Assembly (NCBI RefSeq): GCF_029227915.1
Contig: NC_079884.1
Span: 29,886,001-29,950,000 of the forward strand
Length of the DNA: 64,000 nucleotides
From: Hydractinia symbiolongicarpus
Lineage: Eukaryota > Cnidaria > Hydrozoa > Anthoathecata > Hydractiniidae
Reading direction: 5' to 3'
Position numbers and translations under genes: made by a program. Below the pieces are notes generated by a model. It was not told where the DNA came from, did not search any database, and saw nothing but the letters and a program-made list of their open reading frames with translations. This document shows positions 49,300 through 59,309 of this stretch, in pieces. Numbering within the stretch: the stretch's first letter is position 1; every line of letters starts with the position of its first letter.

Positions 49300-50640
49300 T
49301 GACTATACGGGCCGAGCCCGGGATTTACGGGAAATCGCAGGTTTTCGTTTGCCGGCGATTAAACTTCTTTTATTCAGCGTCTCATCAAAAATGAAAACAT
49401 TTTTGAAAACTACAAGTCTCATGCGTTTTAGTGGTGAAAAAATAATTTAAAAAATCGTTCGGGAAATGAGTTTACTCCCTGGGTACTTTCTTTGTATTCA
49501 TTCGACTATACGGGCCAAGCCCTGGATTTACGGGAAATCGCGTGTTTTCGTTTGCCTGCGATTAAACCACTTTCATTAAGCGTCTCATCAAAAATGAAAA
49601 CATTTTTGAAAACTACAAGTCTCATGCGTTTTAATGGTGAAAAAATAATTTAAAAAATCGTTCGGGAAGTGAGTTTACTCCCTGGGTACTTTCTTTGTAT
49701 ACTTTTGACTATACAGACCGAGTTCGGGATTTACCGGAAATCGCGGGTTTTCGTTTGCCGGCGATTAAACTTCTTTTATTCAGCGTCTCATCAAAAATGA
49801 AAACATTTTTAAAAACTACAAGTCTCATGGGCTTTAGTGGTGAAATAATAATTTAAAAAATTGTTTGGGAAATGAGTTTACTCCCTGGGTACTTTCTTTG
49901 TATACTTTTGACTATACGGTCCGAGCCCGGGATTTACGGAATATCGCAGGTTTTCGTTTGCCGGCGATTAAACTTCTTTTATTCAGCGTCTCATCAAAAA
50001 TGAAAACATTTTTGAAAACTACAAGTCTCATGCCTTTTAGTGGTTAAAAAATAATTTAAAAAATCGTTCGGGAAATGAGCTAACTCGCTGGGTACTTTCT
50101 TTGTATACTTTTGACTATGCGGGCCGTGTCCGGGGTTTACGGGAAATGGCGGGTTTTCGTTTGCCGGCGATTAAACCTCTTTTATTCAGCGTCTCATCAA
50201 AAATGAAAACATTTTTGAAAACTACAAGTCTCAAGCGTTTTAGTGGTGAAAAGATAATTTAAAAAATCGTTCGGGAAATGAGTTTACTCCCTGGGTACTT
50301 TCTTTGTATACTTTTGATTATAATGGCCGAGTCCGGGGTTTAAGGGAAATGGCGGGTTTTCGTTTGCCGGCGATTAAACTTCTTTTATTCAGCATCTCAT
50401 CAAAAATGAAAACATTTTTGAAAACTACAAGTCTCATACGTTTTAGTGGTGAAAAGATAATCTAAAAAATCGTTTTGGAAATGAGTTTACTCACAGGGTA
50501 CCTTCTTTGCATTCATTCGACTATACGGGCCAAGCCCTGGATTTACGGGAAATCGCGGGTTTTCGTTTGCCTGCGATTAAACCACTTTCATTAAGCGTCT
50601 CATCAAAAATGAAAACATTTCTGAAAACTACAAGTCTCAT
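49300..50640 (+). repeat. Mixed monomers; partly repeated near 57.6-58.4 kb
   Basis: Units with GACTATACGGTCCGAGCCC and GGAATATCGCAGG (49865) recur at 57766, and GTGGTTAAAAAATAA at 50041 recurs at about 58145. The offset changes from 7901 to 8104, so one monomer was gained or lost between them. Confidence 0.75.
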
Positions 50641-53600
50641 GCGTTTTAATGGTGAAAAAATAATTTAAAAAATCGTTCGGGAAATGAGTTTACTCCTTGG
50701 GTACTTTCTTTGTATACTTTTGACTATACGGACCGAGTTCGGGATTTACCGGAAATCGCGGGTTTTCGTTTGCCGGCGATTAAACTTCTTTTATTCAGCG
50801 TCTCATCAAAAATGAAAACATTTTTAAAAACTACAAGTCTCATGGGCTTTAGTGGTGAAATAATAATTTAAAAAATTGTTTGGGAAATGAGTTTACTCCC
50901 TGGGTACTTTCTTTGTATACTTTTGACTATACGGGCCGAGCCCGGTATTTACGGGAAATCGCAGGTTTTCGTTTGCCGGCGATTAAACTTCTTTTATTCA
51001 GCGTCTCATCAAAAATGAAAACATTTTTGAGAACTACAAGTCTCATGCGTTTTAGTGGTGAAAAAATAATTTAAAAAATCGTTCGGGAAATGCATTTACT
51101 CCCTGGGTACTTTCTTTGTATACTTTTCACTACACTGGCCGAGTCCGGGATTTACGGGAAATCGTAGGTTTTCGTTTGCCGGCGATTAAACTTCTTTTAT
51201 TCAGCGTCTCATCAAAAATGAAAACATTTTTGAAAACTACAAGTCTCATGCGTTTTAGTGGTGAAAAAATAATTTAAAAAATCGTTTGGGAAATGAGTTT
51301 ACTCACTGGGTACTTTCTTTGTATACTTTTGATTATACGGGCCGAGTCCGGGGTTTACGGGAAATGGCGGGTTTTTGTTTGCCGGCGTTTAAACTTCTTT
51401 TATTCAGCATCTCATCAAAAATGAAAACATTTTTGAAAACTACAAGTCTCATGCGTTTTAGTGGTGAAAAAATAATTTAAAAAATCGTTTTGGAAATGAG
51501 TTTACTCACAGGGTACTTTCTTTGTATACATTTGACAATACGGGCCAAGCCCGGGATTTACGGGAAATCGCGAGTTTTCGTTTGCCGGCGATTAAACCAC
51601 TTTCATTAGGCGTCTCATCAAAAATAAAAACATTTCTGAAAACTACAAGTCTCATGCGTTTTAGTGGTGAAAAAATAATTTAAAAAATCGTTCGGGAAAT
51701 AAGTTTACTCCCTGGGTACTTTCTTTGTATACTTTTGACTATACGGGCCGAGTCCGGGATTTACGGGAAATCGCGGCTTTTCGTTTGCCGGCGATTAAAC
51801 TTCTTTCATTCAGCGTCTCATCAAAATTGAAAACATTTTTAAAAACTACAAGTCTCATGGGCTTTAGTGGTGAAATAATAATTTAAAAAATCGTTTGGGA
51901 AATAAGTTTACTCCTTGGGTACTTTCTTTGTATACTTTTGACTATACGGGCCGAGTCCGGGATTTACGGGAAATCGCAGGTTTTCGTTTGCCGGCGATTA
52001 AACTTCTTTTATGCAGCGTCTCATCAAAAATGAAAACATTTTTGAAAACTACCAGTCTCATGCGTTTTAGTGGTGAAAAAATAAATTAAAAAATCGTTCG
52101 GGAAATGAGTTTACTCCAGGGTACTTTCTTTGTATACTTTTGACTATATGGGCCAAGCCCGGGATTTACGGGAAATCGCGGGTTTTTGTTTGCCGGCGAT
52201 TAAACTTCTTTTATTCAGCATCTCATCAAAAACGAAAACATTTTTGAAAACTACAAGTCTCATGCGTTTTAATGGTGAAATAATAATTTAAAAAATCGTT
52301 CGGGAAATGAGTTTACTCCTTGGGTACTTTCTTTGTATACTTTTGACTATATGGACCGAGTTCGGGATTTACCGGAAATCGCGGGTTTTTGTTTGCCGGC
52401 GATTAAACTTCTTTTATTCAGCGTCTCATCAAAAATGAAAACATTTTTAAAAACTACAAGTCTCATGGGCTTTAGTGGTGAAATAATAATTTAAAAAATT
52501 GTTTGGGAAATGAGTTTACTCCCTGGGTACTTTCTTTGTATACTTTTGACTATACGGGCCGAGCCCGGTATTTACGGGAAATCGCAGGTTTTCGTTTGCC
52601 GGCGATTAAACGTCTTTTATTCAGCGTCTCATCAAAAATGAAAACATTTTTGAGAACTAAAAGTCTCATGCGTTTTAGTTGTGAAAAAATAATTTAAAAA
52701 ATCGTTCGGGAAATGAGTTTACTCCCTGGGTACTTTCTTTGTATACTTTTCACTACACGGGCCGAGTCCGGGATTTACGGGAAATCGTAGGTTTTCGTTT
52801 GCCGGCGATTAAACTTCTTTTATTCAGCGTCTCATCAAAAATGAAAACATTTTTGAAAACTACAAGTCTCATGCGTTTTAGTGGTGAAAAAATAATTTAA
52901 AAAATCGTTTGGGAAATGAGTTTACTCACTGGGTACTTTCTTTGTATACTTTTGATTATACGGTCCGAGTCCGGGGTTTACGGGAAATGGCGGGTTTTTG
53001 TTTGCCGGCGTTTAAACTTCTTTTATTCAGCATCTCATCAAAAATGAAAACATTTTTGAAAACTACAAGTCTCATGCGTTTTAGTGGTGAAAAAATAATT
53101 TAAAAAATCGTTTTGGAAATGAGTTTACTCACAGGGTACTTTCTTTGTATACATTCGACAATACGGGCCAAGCCCGGGATTTACGGGAAATCGCCGGTTT
53201 TCGTTTGCCGGCGATTAAACCACTTTCATTAGGCGTCTCATCAAAAATAAAAACATTTCTGAAAACTACAAGTCTCATGCGTTTTAGTGGTGAAAAAATA
53301 ATTTAAAAAATCGTTCGGGAAATAAGTTTACTCCCTGGGTACTTTCTTTGTATACTTTTGACTATACGGGCCGAGTCCGGGATTTACGGGAAATCGCGGC
53401 TTTTCGTTTGCCGGCGATTAAACTTCTTTCATTCAGCGTCTCATCAAAATTGAAAACATTTTTAAAAACTACAAGTCTCATGGGCTTTAGTGGTGAAGTA
53501 ATAATTTAAAAAATCGTTTGGGAAATAAGTTTACTCCTTGGGTACTTTCTTTGTATACTTTTGACTATACGGGCCGAGTCCGGGATTTACGGGAAATCGC

Positions 53601-53803
53601 AGGTTTTCGTTTGCCGGCGATTAAACTTCTTTTATGCAGCGTCTCATCAAAAATGAAAACATTTTTGAAACTACCAGTCTCATGCGTTTTAGTGGTGAAA
53701 AAATAAATTAAAAAATCGTTCGGGAAATGAGTTTACTCCAGGGTACTTTCTTTGTATACTTTTGACTATATGGGCCAAGCCCGGGATTTACGGGAAATCG
53801 CGG
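50640..53803 (+). repeat. 8-monomer duplication, offset 1623 bp
   Basis: About 50640-52180 recurs at 52263-53803. Markers are GAGTTCGGGATTTACCGG, GCCCGGTATTTACGGG, TTTGAGAAC, GGCGTTTAAAC, CATTAGGCGTCTC, TTATGCAGCG and the 3-bp-short TTTACTCCAGGGTAC. The right copy has one base missing at 53670 (TTTTTGAAACTACC). Confidence 0.82.
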
Positions 53804-54833
53804 GTTTTCGTTTACCGGCGATTAAACTTCCTTTATTCAGTGTCTCATCAAAAATGAAAACATTTCTGAAAACTACAAGTCTCATGCGTTTTAGTAGTAA
53901 AAAAATAATTTAAAAAATCGTTCGGGAAATGAGTTTACTCACAGGGTACTTTCTTTGTATACATTCGACTATACGGGCCAAGCCCGGGATTTACGGGAAA
54001 TCGCGGGTTTTCGTTTGCCGGCGATTAAGCCACTTTCATTAAGCGTCTCATCAAAAATGAGAACATTTCTGAAAACTACAAGTCTAATGCGTTTTAGTGG
54101 TGAAAAAATAATTTAAAAAATCGTTCGGGAAATAAGTTTACTCCCTGGGTACTTTCTTTGTATACTTTTGACTATACCGGCCGAGTCCGGGATTTACGGG
54201 AAATCGCGGCTTTTCGTTTGCCGGCGATTAAACTTCTTTCATTCAGCGTCTCATCAAAATTAAAAACATTTTTAAAAACTACAAGTCTCATGGGCTTTAG
54301 TGGTGAAATAATAATTTAAAAAATCGTTTGGGAAATAAGTTTACTCCTTGGGTACTTTCTTTGTATACTTTTGACTATACGGGCCGAGTCCGGGATTTAC
54401 GGGAAATCGCAGGTTTTCGTTTGCCCGCGATTAAACTTCTTTTATGCAGCGTCTCATCAAAAATGAAAACATTTTTGAAAACTACCAGTCTCATGCGTTT
54501 TAGTGGTGAAAAAATAAATTAAAAAATCGTTCGGGAAATGAGTTTACTCCAGGGTACTTTCTTTGTATACTTTTGACTATATGGGCCAAGCCCGGGATTT
54601 ACGGGAAATCGCGGGTTTTCGATTGCCGGCGATTAAACCTCTTTCATTAAGCGTCTCATCAAAAATGAAAACATTTTTGAAACCTGCAAGTCTCATGCGT
54701 TTTAGTGGTGAAAAGATAATTTAAAAATACGTTTTGGAAATGAGTTTACTCACAGGGTACTTTCTTTGTATACATTCGACAATACGGGCCAAGCCCGGGA
54801 TTTACGGGAAATCGCGGGTTTTCGTTTGCCGGC

Positions 54834-55024
54834 GATTAAACCACTTTCATCAAAAATAAAAACATTTCTGAAAACTACAAGTCTCATGCGTTTTAGTGGT
54901 GAAAAAATAATTTAAAAAATCGTTCGGGAAATGAGTTTACTCCCTGGGTACTTTCTTTGTATACTTTTGATTATACGGGCCGAGTCCGGGGTTTACGGGA
55001 AATGGCGAGTTTTTGTTTGCCGGC
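54834..55024 (+). repeat. Short monomer (191 bp), 12-bp deletion
   Basis: CCACTTTCAT joins directly to CAAAAATAAAAAC, where other y units have TTCATTAAGCGTCTCATC. The lost 12 bases lie between two CAT words, which fits slippage or deletion between short direct repeats. Confidence 0.85.
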
Positions 55025-57185
55025 GATTAAATTGCTTTTATTCAGCATCTCATCAAAAATAAAAACATTTTTAAAAACTACAAGTCTCATGCGTTCTAGT
55101 GGTGAAAAGATAATTTAAAAAATCGTTTTGGAAATGAGTTTACTCACAGGGTACTTTCTTTGTATACATTCGACTATACGGGCCAAGCCCAGGATTTACG
55201 GGAAATCGCGGGTTTTCGTTTGCCGGCGATTAAGCCACTTTCATTAAGCGTCTCATCAAAAATGATAACATTTCTGAAAACTACAAGTCTAATGCGTTTT
55301 AGTGGTGAAAAAATAATTTAAAAAATCGTTCGGGAAATGAGTTTACTCCCTGGGTACTTTCTTTGTATACTTTTGACTATACGGGCCGAGTCAGGGATTT
55401 ACGGGAAATCGCGGCTTTTCGTTTGCCGGCGATTAAACTTCTTTTATTCAGCGTCTTATCAAAAATGAAAACATTTTTAAAAACTACAAGTCTCATGGGA
55501 TTTAGTGGTGAAATAATAATTTAAAAAATCGTTTGGGAAATAAGTTTACTCCTTGGGTACTTTCTTTGTATACTTTTGACTATACGGGCCGAGTCCGGGA
55601 TTTACGGGAAATCGCAGGTTTTCGTTTGCCGGCGATTAAACTTCTTTTATTCAGCGTCTCATCAAAAATGAAATCATCTTTGAAAACTGCAAGTCTCATG
55701 CGTTTTAGTGGTGAAAAAATAATTTAAAAAATCGTTTTGAAAATGAGCTAACTCCCTGGGTACTTTCTTTGTATACTTTTGACTATGCGGACCGTGTCCG
55801 GGGTTTACGGGAAATGGCGGGTTTTCGTTTGCCGGCGATTAAACCTCTTTTATTCAGCGTCTCATCAAAAATGAAAACATTTTTGAAAACTACAAGTCTC
55901 ATGCGTTTTAGTGGTGAAAAGATAATCTAAAAAATCGTTTTGGAAATGAGTTTACTCACAGGGTACCTTCTTTGTATTCATTCGACTGTACGGGCCAAGC
56001 CCTGGATTTACGGGAAATCGCGTGTTTTTGTTTGCCTGCGATTAAACCACTTTCATTAAGCGTCTCATCAAAAATGAAAACATTTCTGAAAACTACAAGT
56101 CTCATGCGTTTTAATGGTGAAAAAATAACTTAAAAAATCGTTCGGGAAATGAGTTTACTCCCTGGGTACTTTCTTTGTATACTTTTGACTATACGGACCG
56201 AGTCCGGGATTTACCAGAAATCGCGGGTTTTCGTTTGCCGGCGATTAAACTTCTTTTATTCAGCGTCTCATCAAAAATGAAAACATTTTTAAAAACTACA
56301 AGTCTCATGGGCTTTAGTGGTGAAATAATAATTTAAAAAATTGTTTGGGAAATGAGTTTACTCCCTGGGTACTTTCTTTGTATACTTTTGATTATACGGG
56401 CCGAGTCCGGGGTTTAAGGGAAATGGCGGGTTTTCGTTTGCCGGCGATTAAACTTCTTTTATTCAGCATCTCATCAAAAATAAAAACATTTTTGAAAACT
56501 ACAAGTCTCATGCGTTTTAGTGGTGAAAAAATAATTTAAAAAATCGTTCGGGAAATGAGTTTACTCCCTGGGTACTTTCTTTGTATACTTTTCACTACAC
56601 GGGCCGAGTCCAGGATTTACGGGAAATCGTAGGTTTTCGTTTGCCAGCGATTAAACTTCTTTTATTCAGCGTCTCATCAAAAATGAAAACATTTTTGAAA
56701 ACTACAAGTCTCATGCCTTTTAGTGGTGAAAAAATAATTTAAAAAATCGTTCGGGAAATGAGCTAACTCCCTGGGTACTTTCTTTGTATACTTTTGACTA
56801 TGCGGGCCGTGTCCGGGGTTTACGGGAAATGGCGGGTTTTCGTTTGCCGGCGATTAAACCTCTTTTATTCAGCGTCTCATCAAAAATGAAAACATTTTTG
56901 AAAACTACAAGTCTCAAGCGTTTTAGTGGTGAAAAGATAATTTAAAAAATCGTTCGGGAAATGAGTTTACTCCCTGGTTATTTTCTTTGTATACTTTTGA
57001 TTATACGGGCCGAGTCCGGGGTTTAAGGGAAATGGCGGGTTTTCGTTTGCCGGTGATTAAACTTCTTTTATTCAGCATCTCATCAAAAATGAAAACATTT
57101 TTGAAAACTACAAGTCTCATGCGTTTTAGTGGTGAAAAAATAATTTAAAAAATCGTTCGGGAAATGAGTTTACTCCCTGGGTACT

Positions 57186-57591
57186 TTCTTTGTATTCATT
57201 CGACTATACGGGCCAAGCCCTGGATTTACGGGAAATCGCGTGTTTTCGTTTGCCTGCGATTAAACCACTTTCATTAAGCGTCTCATCAAAAATGAAAATA
57301 TTTTTGAAAACTACAAGTCTCATGCGTTTTAATGGTGAAAAAATAATTTAAAAAATCGTTCGGGAAATGAGTTTACTCCCTGGGTACTTTCTTTGTATTC
57401 ATTCGACTATACGGGCCAAGCCCTGGATTTACGGGAAATCGCGTGTTTTCGTTTGCCTGCGATTAAACCACTTTCATTAAGCGTCTCATCAAAAATGAAA
57501 ATATTTTTGAAAACTACAAGTCTCATGCGTTTTAATGGTGAAAAAATAATTTAAAAAATCGTTCGGGAAATGAGTTTACTCCCTGGGTACT
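57186..57591 (+). repeat. Single-monomer tandem duplication (2 x 203 bp)
   Basis: Two consecutive units (GATTAAAC starts at 57258 and 57461) both carry GTATTCATTCG, AAGCCCTGGATT, GCGTGTTTTCG, TTTGCCTGCG and the rare GAAAATATTTTTG. Adjacent monomers elsewhere are of different types, so this is a recent one-unit duplication. Confidence 0.8.
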
Positions 57592-57894
57592 TTCTTTGTA
57601 TACTTTTGACTATACAGACCGAGTCCGGGATTTACCGGAAATCGCGGGTTTTCGTTTGCCGGCGATTAAACTTCTTTTATTCAGCGTCTCATCAAAAATG
57701 AAAACATTTTTAAAAACTACAAGTCTCATGGGCTTTAGTGGTGAAATAATAGTTTAAAAAATTGTTTGGGAAATGAGTTTACTCCCTGGGTACTTTCTTT
57801 GTATACTTTTGACTATACGGTCCGAGCCCGGGATTTACGGAATATCGCAGGTTTTCGTTTGCCGGCGATTAAACTTCTTTTATTCAGCGTCTCA

Positions 57895-57916
57895 TCAAAA
57901 ATGAAAACATTTTTGA
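57895..57916. repeat. Perfect inverted repeat, 9-bp arms, AAAA spacer
   Basis: The arms are TCAAAAATG and CATTTTTGA, separated by AAAA, and are exact reverse complements. The element occurs in most monomers (another copy is at 35382-35403). Variants with CATTTCTG or CATTTTTAA lose one pair. The role is unknown. Short dyads that can extrude as hairpins are a reported feature of many centromeric satellites, but a function here is inference. Confidence 0.85.
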
Positions 57917-58034
57917 AAACTACAAGTCTCATGCGTTTTAGTGGTGAAAAAATAATTTAAAAAATCGTTCGGGAAATGAGTTTACTCCCTGGGTACTTTC
58001 TTTGTATACTTTTCACTACACGGGCCGAGTCCGG

Positions 58035-58049
58035 GATTTACGGGAAATC
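58035..58049. repeat. Short dyad GATTT-ACGGG-AAATC
   Basis: Perfect 5-bp arms surround a 5-base spacer in monomers with GGGATTTACGGGAAATCG (also 35522-35536). It is broken where the sequence reads GGGGTTTACGGGAAATGG or GATTTACCGGAAATC has altered spacer bases. No protein ligand can be named from the sequence. Confidence 0.7.
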
Positions 58050-58179
58050 GTAGGTTTTCGTTTGCCGGCGATTAAACTTCTTTTATTCAGCGTCTCATCA
58101 AAAATGAAAACATTTTTGAAAACTACAAGTCTCATGCCTTTTAGTGGTTAAAAAATAATTTAAAAAATCGTTCGGGAAA

Positions 58180-59309
58180 TGAGCTAACTCCCTGGGTACT
58201 TTCTTTGTATACTTTTGACTATGCGGGCCGTGTCCGGGGTTTACGGGAAATGGCGGGTTTTCGTTTGCCGGCGATTAAACCTCTTTTATTCAGCGTCTCA
58301 TCAAAAATGAAAACATTTTTGAAAACTACAAGTCTCAAGCGTTTTAGAGGTGAAAAGATAATTTAAAAAATCGTTCGGGAAATGAGTTTACTCCCTGGGT
58401 ACTTTCTTTGTATTCATTCGACTATACGGGCCAAGCCCTGGATTTACGGGAAATCGCGGGTTTTCGTTTGCCTCCGATTAAACCACTTTCATTAAGCGTC
58501 TCATCAAAAATGAAAACATTTCTGAAAACTACAAGTCTCATGCGTTTTAATGGTGAAAAAATAATTTAAAAAATCGTTCGGGAAATGAGTTTACTCCTTG
58601 GGTACTTTCTTTGTATACTTTTGACTATACGGACCGAGTTCGGGATTTACCGGAAATCGCGGGTTTTCGTTTGCCGGCGATTAAACTTCTTTTATTCAGG
58701 GTCTCATCAAAAATGAAAACATTTTTAAAAACTACAAGTCTCATGGGCTTTAGTGGTGAAATAATAATTTAAAAAATTGTTTGGGAAATGAGTTTACTCC
58801 CTGGGTACTTTCTTTGTATACTTTTGACTATACGGGCCGAGCCCGGTATTTACGGGAAATCGCAGGTTTTCGTTTGCCGGCGATTAAACTTCTTTTATTC
58901 AGCGTCTCATCAAAAATGAAAACATTTTTGAGAACTACAAGTCTCATGCGTTTTAGTGGTGAAAAAATAATTTAAAAAATCGTTCGGGAAATGCGTTTAC
59001 TCCCTGGGTACTTTCTTTGTATACTTTTCACTACACGGGCCGAGTCCGGGATTTACGGGAAATCGTAGGTTTTCGTTTGCCGGCGATTAAACTTCTTTTA
59101 TTCAGCGTCTCATCAAAAATGAAAACATTTTTGAAAACTACAAGTCTCATGCGTTTTAGTGGTGAAAAAATAATTTAAAAAATCGTTTGGGAAATGAGTT
59201 TACTCACTGGGTACTTTCTTTGTATACTTTTGATTATACGGGCCGAGTCCGGGGTTTACGGGAAATGGCGGGTTTTTTTTGCCGGCGTTTAAACTTCTTT
59301 TATTCAGCA
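58180..59309 (+). repeat. Monomers repeated from 50.1-51.4 kb
   Basis: The segment is related to 50.1-51.4 kb: the unit at 58781 lies 7901 after 50880. GAGAACTACAAG is shared, while GAAATGCATTTAC of the left copy reads GAAATGCGTTTAC here. A T run (GGGTTTTTTTTGCCGG, about 59270) replaces GGGTTTTTGTTTGCCGG. Confidence 0.75.

Larger units (their letters stand above)
57867..58069 (+). repeat. Representative standard monomer (203 bp)
   Basis: This copy carries the commonest bases at most positions. A hand count gives 76 G+C in 203 bases (about 37%). The left part (to about base 110 of the unit) is AT-rich with A-tracts. The right part holds nearly all G/C clusters: CCCTGGG, GGGCC, TCCGGG, ACGGG and GCCGGC. 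It contains about 12 CpG counting the junction, against about 7 expected from its C and G content. The core GGTACTTTCTTTGTA in its middle is among the most invariant parts of the array. The family is unrecognised. Confidence 0.9.
53804..58180 (+). repeat. Mixed monomers with recombinant units
   Basis: About 53804-54640 reappears at 62921-63757 (offset 9117; markers TTTACCGGCGATT, CTTCCTTTATTCAGTGTC, GATTAAGCCAC, CAAGTCTAATGCG). Further on, units are shared with the 41.9-43.5 kb block (CATGCCTTTTAGTGG, GGTTATTTTCTTTG). Two adjacent monomers near 57186-57591 are almost identical. Confidence 0.75.

Noticed and set aside
58001-58013. TTTGTATACTTTT as a TATA-type promoter in each monomer
   Set aside because: The motif is present in nearly every monomer and no transcript start or downstream gene can be linked to it. 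Satellite transcription is possible but not shown.
57867-58069. Pol III internal promoter or tRNA-derived (SINE-like) origin of the monomer
   Set aside because: I found no B box like GGTTCGANNCC and no tRNA-like fold. GGTTTTCGTTTGCC is only a superficial resemblance.
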